DNA of 64,000 nt from Euphrasia confusa (Eukaryota > Streptophyta > Magnoliopsida > Lamiales > Orobanchaceae), in contig OX940952.1 in the NCBI GenBank assembly GCA_954870475.1, positions 17,399,297 through 17,463,296 of the forward strand. Direction: 5' to 3'. Shown piece by piece: positions 8,579 to 20,475 of the stretch (position 1 is the stretch's first letter; every line of letters starts with the position of its first letter). Under the pieces are notes generated by a model, which did not search any database, had not been told where the DNA came from, and saw only the letters and a program-made list of their open reading frames with translations. The translations under genes and the position numbers were made by a program.

Positions 8579-10707
8579 GTTTGGTTTCGTGTTCATGTAT
8601 ATGTTCTATTACTGTTCTACCTTGCAGGGATTTCCGGCTATCATGGTTGGATTTAATTATTGTGTTAATTAATTATCATGATTATTCGTTTATTAAACTC
8701 TCGGACATGTCGAGATTCGTTTTGTGTGGATGAATGTTTGTAATAGTTAAAATTCGGGGGTTGACCGAATTTAGGATTTATTATTACGTTCTATGTTTTC
8801 CGGAAAGTGTATAGGGTCGATTTCATGTATAGAATCGATACCGGATAGTGTAATTTAAATTCTTGTAATTTATTTACGTTGGTTCGATATTGAGACGATC
8901 GCCGGAAGACGAAGACATGTGACGAAGACGAAGGGGACGAAAAACCGGGGGGGTCGATCATCCCCATGATCGATCCACATGAGGATCGATCGACCCCACA
9001 AAGGGGCTGCCCGCTAGGGCTTCCGGCCACGCCGGCCACCGGCGGTGGTGGCGCGTGGGCTGGAGGCAGCGGTGGTGGTGGTTCCCAGCGGTGGTGGTCG
9101 GCGGTGGGGGTGGTGTGGGGATCCCCAACCCATGCTACTCCTACCAAGATTCACTTTCCTAAAATTAATTCGGTTTTCCTATTTGAGTGTTCTTCCTTTT
9201 GGAAACTCTCATGGATTAGGAAAAGAATTAATTGGAATTAATTTATTTCCTTATTCTATTATGAAAGTCTTCTAGAATATTCCTAGTTCTACTTTGAATA
9301 GGATTCTAGAGATTTAATAGAATTAGATAGGAAAATAATTAATTAATAAATTAATTTATTTCCTATTTGATTATTCCTATTTTATGGGAATTTTCATGGA
9401 CATGGAAATTAATTAATTTTGGAAAGTAAAAGAGTCCTAATTTATTTTATTTCCTTATTCTATTATAGAAGTCTTCTAGAATATTCCAAGTTTTACTTGG
9501 ATAGATTATTCTAGAGATTTAATAGAATTAGATAGGAAAATAAATAAATATTAATAATATTTAATTTTATTTTTGATTTATTCGATTGACTTAATTTTCG
9601 AATTAAGTATCTTTTGGATTTATTGAAAATAAATAGATTTAAATATTGGAATTAATATTCTCGTCACATGAAGCATTCAAGAACGAAGACTGAAGACTAG
9701 AAGAAGCATACGGAGATGGAATAAAGCCATGATAGTCGGAAAATAATTTTCCAGCATTATTTTGACTATGTGATATGTGCTTTATTACTTGTATGCATGC
9801 TTATGTGTTTAATTATGCATTAGATAGCGTATCCCTTTGTTATAAAAAGGTAAGTGGGAGAGGGGATGGAAACATTCCCATAGTCTCCATTACTGTTCTC
9901 TTGGTGACTCTTATGGACTTTTTAAGTTCGTATAGATGTGTCATTGGAGGAGAATTCTTGTAATTCCTTTTACAAGAAACATTGATTAAGTTTATCAAAC
10001 AATGCCTAATTTGTATTTCTGAAACTGAGTTCAAGTCGACTCATTCTCACCCCGGGGAGTGGAATGGAGCCAAAGCCACTTGGTCATGTGGATGACACAA
10101 ATTAGAGACATTCATACCATTCTTTTGAAGATGGATCGTTTGTCTGCTCGGCTCCCTCATCTAATGAGAGATAGGGTTGTTCGCATGGTGAATCACTGGT
10201 TAGAAACTTCGAGTTTCACTTATGATTCTCTGCGTCTTGATTTACGAAAATCGAATGGATCTTGTAATTGGGAGTCAATTATAAAAATCTCTTGGTGTAG
10301 TAAACGTCCACACCACGTGGCTTGCTGTACTAACGGATTTTGGATTAATTGATGTAGACAGTTGTAAGGAATTGTGAAGAGTTGTGAAGTTGTCGTAAAC
10401 GTCCACACCACGTGGCTTGCGGTGATGTAGCAATTCCAAACAATTTACTTTGGTGCTGAGTAATGGTTTACACTTAGATACGCATTATAGTATTCCTCCC
10501 CACGAGGTTACGCTATAAGTGATGTATGATCAAAGAAAATCTAATTGCTAAATCATTTGGGTGGGTAAACGTCCACACCACGTGGCTTGCCTTACCTGAT
10601 GGGATTTTAGATGTAATTAGTAATTTAATGATATTATTTAAGGGAGATAATATCGGATATTAAATTGATTGTTTGTTTAAATGTGCTTATAGGTTTAGAG
10701 AATAGCT
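8579..10707 (+). other. Element C leader (2.1 kb, non-coding)
   Basis: Long leader. In order: 8580-8900 AT-rich; 8940-9125 GC-rich with GATCGATC and GGTGGTGG tracts; 9150-9560 AT-rich with two imperfect copies of a block of about 105 bp (9240-9345 and 9439-9545, both containing 'gagatttaatagaattaga'); 9775-9960 unique; 10033-10235 the block shared with A, B, F and H; then the three 26-bp motifs. The length fits BARE/Angela leaders. Short ORFs here have no recognisable protein content. Confidence 0.8.
10300..10590 (+). repeat. Three-copy 26-bp leader motif of element C
   Basis: Three identical copies at 10300-10325, 10395-10420 and 10565-10590, core CCACACCACGTGGCTTGC. Each contains the G-box CACGTG and a possible CCAC/GTGG RNA hairpin. 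Spacers are 69 and 144 bp, almost as in A. The last copy ends 117 bp before the gag start. Confidence 0.9.
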
Positions 10708-11421
10708 ATGAATCCACTTTCTGTGATACTCAAGGAGCATAAACTCACTGGTCCCAATTACGTTGATTGGAAGAAAAATTTGGACATTGTCCTGACTTCT
10801 GAAGAGTACATGTTTGTACTCTATGAAGCATGTCCTGCTAAGCCCACTGATGCCTCAACTAATGAGGAAAAGGAAGCATATCGGAAGTGGAAAAAGGCTG
10901 ATGAAATGGCTAGGTGTTATATTTTGGCTTCAATGTCAAATGTACTCCAAACCCAACATCAGTCGATGGAAACTGCCGAGGATATGTTGTACAACCTCAA
11001 AGAAATGTTTGGAGAGCAAGATCGTGCGGCAAGGCAAGAAGCTATGAGAATCCTTATGACAACTACCCAGTCTGAAGGAACGCCCGTAGGGGAGCTCGTT
11101 CTTAAGATGATGAGTTTGTTGAATGAACTTGAGATCCTAGGAGCTCAAATTGATGCTGAGACGCAAGTCGACATCATACTCCAGTCTCTGACCCCTAGTT
11201 TTGAGCAGTTTCGCATGAGCTATAATATGGGTAAACTATCTTATACTCTTGCGCAACTCCTGACTGAACTGAAGGCGGCAGAGGGGATCTACAAGAAGGG
11301 CAAGTCTCAAGCACTTGTAGCTACCAAGTCCAAAAGCTTGAAAGCTGTTGGAGGTAGGAACAAGAAAAGGAAGCAAGCCTGGAAACCCAGTACGAATTTT
11401 TCTTTAGTCGTAAAAACATAG
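10708..11421 (+). CDS. Element C Gag (capsid domain open, zinc knuckle deleted)
   Basis: 237 codons starting MNPLSVILKEHKL. The Gag core is uninterrupted: YVDWKKNLDIVL, MARCYILASMSNVLQTQ, NLKEMFGEQDRAARQEAM, SLTPSFEQFRMSYN, LTELKAAEGIYKKGKSQ. It ends in a basic linker KKRKQAWKPS. Compared with A, about 110 bp carrying the CCHC knuckle are missing and the ORF runs on for a few unrelated codons. The product could still assemble particles but lacks its own nucleic-acid-binding knuckle. No functional pol follows. Open gag beside ruined pol is shared with A. Confidence 0.88.
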   Translation: MNPLSVILKEHKLTGPNYVDWKKNLDIVLTSEEYMFVLYEACPAKPTDASTNEEKEAYRKWKKADEMARCYILASMSNVLQTQHQSMETAEDMLYNLKEMFGEQDRAARQEAMRILMTTTQSEGTPVGELVLKMMSLLNELEILGAQIDAETQVDIILQSLTPSFEQFRMSYNMGKLSYTLAQLLTELKAAEGIYKKGKSQALVATKSKSLKAVGGRNKKRKQAWKPSTNFSLVVKT

Positions 11422-13870
11422 TCAGCGGTATTATCTACCAGAATTCTGGTGTGTAGATATGGAACCACTGACGGTATGTGCATTTTAAATGCAGGGGTTC
11501 CAGAAAACCCGGCGACTTAGAGAAGAAGAGTTCGAGTCTACACGGGCAAAGCTGTAGAGGAGGCAGCTGTTGCAGTGGAAGACATTTATCTGCTTTAGTA
11601 GTTAAATAGGATTTCATTTCAAGTTTATTGCATTATGTACCCTTTATTTTAGAAAGAACGTTTTGTTCTGGATTTCTATTATTTATGAATGGATATTTTA
11701 TTTCTTTAATCATGTTGATGATTTTGATAAGAAATAATGGAATTATCTATTCTGGTACATTAGGTAGCAATAATGTGAATGATGGATCCTTAGTCCACCA
11801 CGATGCAACAAACCGTTTATAACTTGTTTTACTTATTAGATATATTTCTTGTTAAATCATTATACTTGTGAATTCTTATACTTAGTAGTATTTATTCAAA
11901 TATGATTCAAAAGGTTGAAATTGATTTGATCAATTATAGTTGAAGAAATGGACCTTCCGACCTAAGAATTGAATTTGGAAGATGATACAACTAAGCATGT
12001 CTTTCTGTTTAGAAAGTAGAATTCGGACAAGTATTGAGAATGATCAATGATATATGCAGTCATATGTGTAAAGATGCGAGTTAGAATACTCGAAGATGGA
12101 TTAGAATACTTGATGTGCCATAAAAGCAAAGTGTTTTTAGTCACAAAGCAATTATGGGGAACCTTCAAAGTATATCCATTGGAAGCCTGCGACTTAGTCG
12201 CGGAGGCCATCGAATAACACATAGCATAATCAAAGATTGGGATTAAGTCTCAAATGACTTCACCATACACTTACGTGTAGAGATGGTGTGTCGGAAATAA
12301 GAAACAGGAATCTACTAGTAAAATAACAAGTTGTTCGGAACTACCTATGTTCTGTGGATATTTCTAGAGACAACGGCACATTCAATGTGGTTGTAGGATA
12401 TCCTAGGTGAACAAAAGTATTGTGTGTTCTGTAGTACTATGAACCAGAAGGACGTGTAACGCCCGGTTCTTAGAGGAAGACTATTAGAAGAACCACAAAG
12501 CCCGAACTGACATAATATCTTGGAATGAGAAGAAGGACAAAAGACTAGGAACCAGCCAAACCGAGTAGTAGTACACCACTAACTGCACCTAATGTTATTA
12601 CTGTTATACACCGGGACGCCATTGCAGTGGGAGGTTGTTGAACAACCAGAGATGTTCATAAGACTAGAAGAGTTTTGAACTCTGGATCTAGTAAAGATGA
12701 AATCGATCCCTAGCTCTGCACAAGGGCGGTACTAGACCTAAATGTGCCTGCTTAGAGAACAACGAGGTTCATTGTTAAGAGGCTAGATCATTTAGAAGTA
12801 CAAGCTTAGTAAATCCATTTATGGATTGAAACAAATCGTGGAACTTGCGAATTGATGGGATAGTCCATTTGATGGATTCATCAAAAGGCATAGACGATAG
12901 GTGTATTGGAGACGTAATGGAAACAAGGTGGTGTTTCTCGGAGATTTTATGTAGATAACATTTTATCATTGGCAACAATGTAAAGATGTTGTCAGACATA
13001 AGATAATGGTTGTCTAAATGAATCGAGATATAAGATTGAGTAGAAGTTAGAGCATGTTCTTAAGATCTTTTGATCTAAGGATAAGAACATTGTACTTCTC
13101 CTAGTTATCTTATACGATTATGGTTTGTTTTAAACATGCATAATTCTGAGAAAGGTTATTGCCTTTAAGAAACAGAATGTATCTATCTAAGGTCATGTGT
13201 TTCGAGCACATAAAGGAGATAGATGAAACAAAGCAGTTTCCTACACCTTGTGTGGAAAGCTTAATGCAAATGTTGAAAAACAAGAACCTGATATCAACTA
13301 TGCGGTTTGCGTAGTGGGAGGATATCAAAGTAATCTGGACAAGAGATATTCGAATGCTGTAAAAGTACTTGGATGTACTAGATTAAGCAAGACGAAATCT
13401 TCTTTGATTACAAGTTCTCAGATCTCAAATCAGAGAAGGACCAGTGTAAGTCGATATCAGGCTATGTGTTCACTTTTAGAAAGAGGTGGAACCATGAAAT
13501 GAAAGAGTGATAAGCAGGACGCTTCTCAGACTCTCTCATAACCGAATGGCAGCCTCAGAGGCAGCGGAAGTTTTGGTTAGGTTCCGGGATAACCTCTGGA
13601 CTTGGACATGACTCTTAGTTTACCAAAGGCTATTGAATAGCGGTGCATGGTAAACTGAAAGAAGTCATAAGTCAAAAGGTGATGATAACACATAGAGCAA
13701 GTACCACCTGATTCGAGTCATCGTCTAGGGAGACGAGACAGTAGTCACCAAGATAACTTCAGAGCGGCAACCTAGATTGCTCATTCACATAGTACTTCTG
13801 GGAAGTATAACTTAAGCACGTGATGAGTATGGGAGTCAGGAGTTTGGAAGAAATGACTAGACCTTAGTAC
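11422..13870 (+). pseudogene. Element C decayed pol
   Basis: About 2.45 kb aligning piecewise with the pol DNA of H: protease near 11440-11600, integrase near 12110-12370, the integrase-RT linker near 12430-12710, RT near 12790-13010 and 13120-13260, RNase H near 13450-13860. Stops and small deletions are frequent in all frames. Many gaps are shared with A and F, so decay largely predates their amplification. Confidence 0.85.
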
Positions 13871-13881
13871 AAGTGGGAGAT
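13871..13881 (+). other. Element C polypurine tract
   Basis: AAGTGGGAGAT, directly before the 3' LTR at 13882. Same sequence as in A, F (inverted, 33749-33759) and H (inverted, 36562-36572). Confidence 0.9.
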
Positions 13882-15611
13882 TGTTGGAGTTGTGTACTTA
13901 ATGTCTAGATTTAAGTATCGATAAACTCCCGGTCATAGCATTTAATCTATTAAATTAATAAACAATTATTTGCATTTAATTATTATTAATTAAATTATGC
14001 AAATCATAGTCCTGGATTTTATACGTTGTAGTTAGTATGGTGTGTATGGACACACAGAAGATCATACTATCGGTTACTCGTATTTAATCAAACAGTTGCT
14101 CACGACCTAGATGGACACGGACCAATCCATCGGTATAGTCGTTGTGTGAGAGAGAAAATAATTTATCTTAATTATTTTATCACACTTGTACACTTGGTGT
14201 ATTGGGCGGATCGCTTGAGATTTATCAATTAGGATTTCCTTTGATAATTGATTTAAATCTCAGAGTATTTTATTCTTAATCCCCGATACTATTGCGGGTG
14301 TGTATATTTAATATAAGAGACTTTGATTTTCCAAAGGAATTAACCGATTTAATTATTGGGTTAATTACCGGTAAAATTGGGTCTCTATATTTTATATATG
14401 ACATGCCGTGAATACTTGACGGGAAAGTGTATCCCGGAAGGGTTGATAATATCCCCGAGATGAGTTCATAAGGAATTATTGTGTAAACCTCATGAGTGGA
14501 TTTGTTCCGCACAATAATTAAGGTTGAATGGTACTATTCTCGGATATAAGAGATGAATAAATTAATTAGCAATAAATTAATTTTATTCATGGATATTTAA
14601 ATCTTAAATACACGGAATAAATAATACTACCGGAGAAATATTATTTGATATAATATGGTTTAATATTGGGAGTGCAATTAATTTATATAGTGGAAAATAA
14701 ATTAATTAATATTGATAAGGATTAATAGAATTGGGCTTGGGCTCAATTTAATCATCAATATTGGAAGCCCAATATTCCACCTCCTTTTGATCCCCTACGT
14801 AGCCTATAAAAGCACTACATGGCCTTCATAATTTACACACAATCATAAGTCTTGAGAGTTGAAGGAGATCCATAGGAGTTCGATAGATCGTCGCCCACAC
14901 GACGTTCGGACGAGGTGCAAGGAATACGTAGGAAGATTCGAAGGTCTTCAACGCGTTTAATTCGTTTCTCCGCACAACGAATCGAGGTACAAAATCATAA
15001 ACCCCTTCTATGATTTTATGTGAATTATTAATAGTAATATATACATGAACATACGATCCGGGACGATCGAGACCTAGATACGGGGATCGTTGGATCCCCG
15101 TGGGGATCGAACGAGGGGCGGTCGAACCCTAGGGTTTCGACCGCCGGTGTGCCGCGCAAGGAAGCCCCGGCTGGACGCCGGGGCATGCGATCGACCTAGG
15201 GTCGATCGCTGGGGATGCCACGGGCTGGTGCCGTGGCGGATCCCCGCCGCCTCGACGGCGGCGTGCGCGAGAAGGCGCCTCGGCTGGGCCGAGGCGGGCG
15301 ATCGATCGCCGGGGGAAAACCGCGGCTGGAGCCGCGGTAGGTCAGCCGGGCTGACCGCCCCTCCTGGCGGTGGCGGTGAGTCGCCGGACTCACCGCCGGG
15401 GGCTGCCCCATGCAGCCCCATGCGGTCGCCATGCACGGCGATCGCGAGCCCCGGCGGGGGCATGGCTAGGGTTTAGCCGCGGGTTCGCCCGTGGCGACGC
15501 CTTGGTCGTGCTCCGGCTCGTTCGGTGTTCGTGATCGGTTTCCGGCGATAGGATTTCGGTCGGGCTATTATCTTCCGCAATTTTAATGGCCCGGGATATC
15601 GATTTCCAGCA
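13882..15611 (+). repeat. Element C 3' LTR
   Basis: 1730 bp, same length as the 5' LTR and collinear with it. TATA box at 14805-14812. Most differences from the 5' LTR are C/T or G/A, often at CG sites in the hairpin region. Confidence 0.95.
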
Positions 15612-17354
15612 GAAAAGGGTAAACCCGTGGGACCACATGTGCAGCAAATGATTGGATTATTTGCTTCAAGTGCTCGCCTCGGTTTTGCATATGATGATGA
15701 GTTGGCTACCGATTTCATTCTCCATTCTCTTCATGATGGTTATGACGCCTTTAGGCTGAATTTCCACATGAATGGACTGAAGAAATCGCTTCATGAGCTC
15801 CATGGGATGCTTAAGTCTGCTGAGCCGGCGATTAAGAAGGACCCTAGGAGGGAAGTTCTTATGATTCGGGAAGGAGGTACCAAAAAGTTCAAGGGGATTA
15901 AGAAACCGGAAGTGAAAGGCAAAGGGAAAGGGAAAGCTGTGGCAGCTCCTTCCAAAAGGTTCTTGAAAGCTTCTAAGGTTCCTGGGGAATCTGAGTGTTT
16001 CTACTGCAAGAGTGTTGGACACTACAAGCGAGATTGCCCTAAGTTCAAGGAAGATGTGAAGAACGGTGTCGTTCCTTCATCTTTAGGTATTTATGTCATA
16101 GACATAAACTTTACAAATTCTTCTTCTTGGGTATTGGATACCGGATGCGGTGCTCACATTGTTTCACATGTGCAGGGACTGCAAAGAAGTAAAAGTTTGG
16201 TAAAGGGAGATGTCGATCTGCGGGTTGGAAATGGAGCGAGGGTCGCTGCATTAGCCGTAGTATCTTATGATATGTGTTTGCCTTCGGGCCTTGTTTTAGT
16301 ATTAAATAATGTTTATTTCGTACCAAGTATTACCAAGAACATCATTTCTATTTCAGTATTGGATACTGAAGGATTTTCCTTCACTATAATAAATGGTTTG
16401 TTTACTATTTCAAAAAGTGGAGTGTTCTATGGTTCGAAACGATTAGAACATGGTTTATATATACTTCAACTTGACAATCATAAATATAACATTGATAACC
16501 AAAAGGCCAAATCGAATGAATTCAATGAAACATACCTTTGGCATTGTCGATTAGGTCACGTCAACATTAAACGTGTAGAGAAACTTCTTAAAGAAGGCAT
16601 TCTCAAATCTTTTGACTTGGAGTCATTTGATACATGTGAAGGATGTTTGATGGGCAAAATGACAAAGTCACCTTTTCTAGGAAAAGGAGAACGTGCAAGT
16701 GACCTATTAGGTTTAATCCATAGTGATTTATGTGGTCCAATGAGCTCACAAGCACGTGGAAGTTATTTCTACTTCATAACTTTTACCGATGACTTAAGTA
16801 GATATGGTTATGTCTATTTAATGAGGCATAAGTCGGAAGCCTTTGAAAAGTTCAAAGAATTCCAAAATGAAGTTGAGAATCAACTTGGTAAGAAGATAAA
16901 AGCCATTCGATCGGATCGAGGTTGTGAATATCTTAGCCAAGAATTCGATGATCATCTGATGAGTTGTGGTATTCTATATCAACCCACTCCACCTGGAACA
17001 CCCCAGATTAATGGTGTTTCCGAAAGGAGAAATAGAACCTTATTAGATATGGTTCGATCGATGATGAGCCTTAGTGAACTACCAAAATCTTTTTGGGGAC
17101 ACGCACTTTTAACAACGGCCTATACACTGAATAGGACACCGTCAAAAGCTGTTGATAAGACACCATACGAGGGATGGAAAAGGAAGGTCCCTAACTTGTC
17201 TTATATCAAGATTTGGGGATGTGAAGCTTATGTGAAGAGAAATATCTCTACAAAGCTTGAACCCAAATCGGATAAATGTTTCTTTGTTGGTTATCCAAAA
17301 GAAACACGAGGGTACCACTTTTACAACCAATCCGAGAACAAAGTCTTCTTCTAA
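15612..17354 (+). pseudogene. Element B Gag C-terminus, protease and integrase (truncated)
   Basis: Continues the frame broken at 6834. In order: rest of the Gag core (about 15617-15840), basic linker, CCHC knuckle CFYCKSVGHYKRDC (about 15999-16040), protease active site WVLDTGCGAH (about 16129), GAG-pre-integrase LWHCRLGHVN (about 16539), integrase core with D in HSDLCGP, D in RSDRGCEY and E in NGVSERRNRT. All three catalytic acids and the knuckle ligands are present, with no internal stop over 575 codons. The ORF ends at FYNQSENKVFF, in the integrase C-terminal part. RT, RNase H and the 3' LTR are absent, so B is deleted from here on. Apart from the insertion it is well kept. Confidence 0.9.
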
Positions 17355-17500
17355 TGTAAGAAAATAATGTAAATACACAACACAAGAATTTTACAAGTTA
17401 CAGTATCTACATCAATAGTTGCTTGATGCCAGGAAGAGAGAGCGCTCCATCTTTTCATATTTAACAAAAAAACCAATCACTATCCATATTTTTTTCTAAA
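17355..17500. other. Unassigned AT-rich spacer between B and the Helitron
   Basis: 146 bp with no match to other parts of the window and no convincing ORF. It is probably older host or TE DNA next to the Helitron insertion point. Confidence 0.5.
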
Positions 17501-17512
17501 CTAGTAAAAGAC

Positions 17513-17527
17513 CCGTGCGATGCACGG
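17513..17527 (-). other. Helitron 3' terminal hairpin
   Basis: CCGTGC-GAT-GCACGG: perfect 6-bp stem with a 3-base loop, 8 bp inside the CTAG end. This is the classic Helitron termination signal. Confidence 0.88.
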
Positions 17528-17648
17528 AAGCTTACTTCGTATTTTTTATTTTGAAAGAATGACATGTTTCAGTTATGTTTGTTCAATGAAATACATTATT
17601 TATTTACAGGGATGTTTATTTTTAACATATTTAAAATTTGTATTATTA

Positions 17649-18630
17649 TTAAATTATGTAGTACAAAATTTTCAAATTTTGGAACACCTCCTTATACACT
17701 ACATTTGATGTTCTAGTAGTAAGATTTTCACTCTCATCGCAAAGTAAAAGCTTCAACTTGGCCTTGTTGGTAACTCTAGAAAGGGCAACATATAATTGAC
17801 CATGTGTGAAAACTGATTTCCTCAAGAATATTCCAACGCTTGACAAAGACTGACCTTGCCTTTTATTAATTGACATAGCGTACGATATCATCGCCGGAAA
17901 TTGTCTTCTTTTATTAATTGACATAGTGTACGATATCATCGACGGAGATAGAGTGATTCGAGGAATGTATACCAACTCACACGAATTTTTCCTCCCAAAA
18001 CTTTCGCCTCGATCACATAGTTAGCAAGTCTTGTTATTACCAATCGGGTACCATTGCATAGACCGGCAGAAGGATCCATATTTCGCAAAAGCATAATAGA
18101 AAAATATAAATAAAAATAGTAAACATTGTAAATCACAATAATTTTGTCGTCAAATATAAATATGCTAAAGATTAATAACTTAAGATACTATTGAAAATTA
18201 AAATAAATCTAACCTTCAATTTCAATTGATGATTTGGCAATCCAGAACACTTGATAGTATTTAAAAATTAAACTGAATGCATCTGTTCAAACACATTATC
18301 ACCTCGGTCTGTAACCGCAACACTATCAGAACTCAGATAAATCCTTTCATCGGTATCATGCATCGACACCATATACTCATTAATAGAATCCACTTCATCG
18401 ACACCATGTACTCTCATAATATCATTGGTGGTTCGATCTAGCGCTTCAAAACGATTTCTGTAGAGTTAACCATAAAAGTACAATTAAATTAAATAGCACC
18501 AATGTTGAACATTAGACTTTTTTTTTTAAGAATTGAAAACGTCTCATGAGGATAATATATTAAACTACTTGTGCATCATAGGTGTCTCGTCCCATATACT
18601 AAGCTTTGCTTTGACGATAAGTTTGAAGAG
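17649..18630 (-). pseudogene. Helitron Pif1-like helicase, exon remnants
   Basis: Minus-strand pieces in order: IWDETPMMHK (about 18565-18600, Walker B/DExx); NRFEALDRTTNDIM, then directly VDEVDSINEYM and ERIYLSSDS (about 18300-18465), so the helicase middle is deleted; GLPNHQLKLKV (about 18235); LLRNMDPSAGLCNGTRLVI (about 18030-18090); SLSSVGIFLRKSVFTHGQLY and VALSRVT (about 17770-17860). AT-rich gaps between pieces could be introns. A tandem duplication of about 42 bp (17861-17943) repeats the MISYxMSINKR segment. Frame changes make it non-functional. Confidence 0.82.
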
Positions 18631-18633
18631 ATC

Positions 18634-18697
18634 ACTGTTGGAAATCGATATCCCGAGTTATCTAAAAATGCGGAACCGACAACACGACCGAAATCCG
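18634..18697 (-). repeat. 64-bp inverted LTR end (element I)
   Basis: Matches the first bases of the inverted LTRs of F (32069) and H (34916), that is, the 3' end of the LTR in sense. The forward LTR of D cuts it off. Confidence 0.75.
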
Positions 18698-20169
18698 TGA
18701 TGGAGTTGTATACTTAATGTCTAGATTTAAGTGATATGAACTCCCGATCCATTGCCACTGGTCTATTTAATTAAATAAACAATTATTTGCAATTAAATAT
18801 ATGCAAATTATAGTCCTAGATTATATACATTGTAGTTAGTATGGTGTGCGTCGTCACACGGAAGATCATATTATCGGTTACTCGTATATAATCGAACAGT
18901 TGCTCACGACCTAGATGGACAAGGACCAATCCATCGGTATAGTCGTTGTATGAGTGAGAAAATAATTGGTCCTGATTATTTTATCATACTTGTACACTTG
19001 GTGTATTGAGTGGATCGCTTGAGATTTATCGATTAGGATTGCCTTTGATAATCGATTTAAATCTCAGTGTATTTTATTCTTAATCCCTGATATTATTGCG
19101 GGTGTGTGCATTTAATATTAGTGACTTTGATTTTCCAAAGGAATTGACTGATTAGAATAACCGTTCAATTAACGGCAAAGTTGGGTCACGGTAATTTATG
19201 TATGACATGCCGTGAATTCTTGACGGGAAAGTCCGTCCCGATATATAAGGGTTGATAATGTCCCCGAGATGAGTTCATAAGAAATTATTATGTAAACCCT
19301 GCAGGTGGATTTGTTCCGCATAATAATTAAGGTTGAATGGTACTAGTCTCGGTTACAAGAGATGAATAAATTAATTAGCAATAAATTAAATTTATTCATG
19401 GACATTTATATCTTAAACGCACGGAATGAATAATACTACCGGAGAGATAATATTATTTGATATAATATGGTAAAATATTGGGAGTGCAATTATATTTATA
19501 TAGTGGAGTTAATATATAATTAATAATAGTGGATTAATAGATTTGGACTTGGGCTCAATTTAATCACTATTATTGGAAGCCCAATATTCCACCTCCTTAA
19601 GATCCCCTACGTAGCCTATAAAAGCACTACATGGTCTTCTGTATTCTCATACTTGGAAGATCACAATCCTAGAGAGAGAGAAAGAAGAGAAGGAGATCCA
19701 TAGAGTTCGGAGGATCGTCGCCCACCCGACGTTCGAACGAGTGCAAGGAATACGTGGGAAGGTCTCAAGGTCTTCAATAAGATCTCGTTTCTCTGCACAA
19801 CGAATCTAAAGGTGAATTAAATATTTCCGCTATTTAATTCATTGAAATAATTATCGAAAAACAAGATCAGAAAGTCGGAGATCCAAACCTGGACGAGTCG
19901 GGCGGTGGCGATCAAGGATCGCCGGACCGCCGGCGACTCGAGGACCCGGCTGGACGGATCACCGCGTGGAGCCCTCGGTTGGGCAGCCCACAGCCCGCCT
20001 AGGCGGCGGGCGATCGCCCCGCGCGGAGCGATCGAGCGGTCGCGGCTTTGCCGCGGCTAGGGCTCGATCGGACGCTCCTCGGACAGTGGCTCCGGGCTGT
20101 TCCGTCGTGGTTTCCGGGACGTCGATCGGAGTCGGTTCCATGACGACTCCGGATGATCGATTTCCAACA
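18698..20169 (+). mobile_element. Element D: forward LTR of a truncated copia element
   Basis: 1472 bp, TGATGG...CCAACA, related along its length to the C, F and H LTRs (for example 'acttaatgtctagattta' near the start). TATA box at 19617-19624; GC-rich hairpin region about 19900-20100, including CCCGCCTAGGCGGCGGG. Followed by a primer site, so it is a 5' LTR, not a solo LTR. The partner LTR is not in the window. Confidence 0.85.
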
Positions 20170-20171
20170 AT

Positions 20172-20183
20172 TGGTATCAGAGC
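20172..20183 (+). other. Element D primer binding site
   Basis: TGGTATCAGAGC, two bases after the D LTR. Confidence 0.9.
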
Positions 20184-20475
20184 GTACAATTACGTTTTTT
20201 CGTTAATTGTTTTGATAACCGATTCTCGTTGTTTATAGCCATTGATTAATTTAATTTTTTAAATTGTTGTGCTACATATATTGTTCTACGTCTATGTTTT
20301 CTCTCTTGTATGAATCGTGTTGGTCGGAAAAATTAAATATTAAAAATCGAGGGTTTTCGGAATAATCGAACCGGAGGAGATCGATCACAGCATGAGCAAG
20401 AACCCGGCTGCTTCAGCTACTCTCGGAGCAGCGGTGAGGCGGCACGGGCTGGGCTGGTGGCAGGGATCGACGGCA
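20184..20475 (+). other. Element D leader remnant
   Basis: Start of a leader like that of C (8579 onward), ending in a GC-rich stretch (20390-20470). It breaks off where repeat J begins. No coding sequence. Confidence 0.7.

Larger units (their letters stand above)
6835..15611 (+). mobile_element. Element C: complete Angela/BARE-like copia retrotransposon, gag-only
   Basis: 8777 bp bounded by two 1730-bp LTRs (6835-8564 and 13882-15611) that begin TGTTGG and end CCAGCA. Flanks are GAAAT (6830-6834) and GAAAA (15612-15616), a 5-bp target duplication with one later change. It has a primer site, a 2.1-kb leader, an open gag, a decayed pol and a PPT. It lies inside the gag of element B in the same orientation. 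The LTRs differ at roughly 21 positions (about 1.2 percent, hand count). It must have been moved by proteins of another element. Confidence 0.95.
17501..18633 (-). mobile_element. 3' end of a Helitron with decayed helicase
   Basis: On the minus strand the element ends ...TTTTACTAG|T, the CTRR terminus followed by T, with the sub-terminal hairpin at 17513-17527. Upstream are remnants of a RepHel-type helicase. The 5' part is missing because the LTR of element I starts at 18634. The rest, if kept, would lie beyond the other end of I, outside the window. Confidence 0.85.

Noticed and set aside
17355..17500. A host gene fragment between element B and the Helitron
   Set aside because: 146 bp of AT-rich DNA with stops in all frames and no recognisable exon.
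18698..20169. Annotating element D as a solo LTR
   Set aside because: A primer binding site and leader follow directly, so it is the 5' end of a truncated element.
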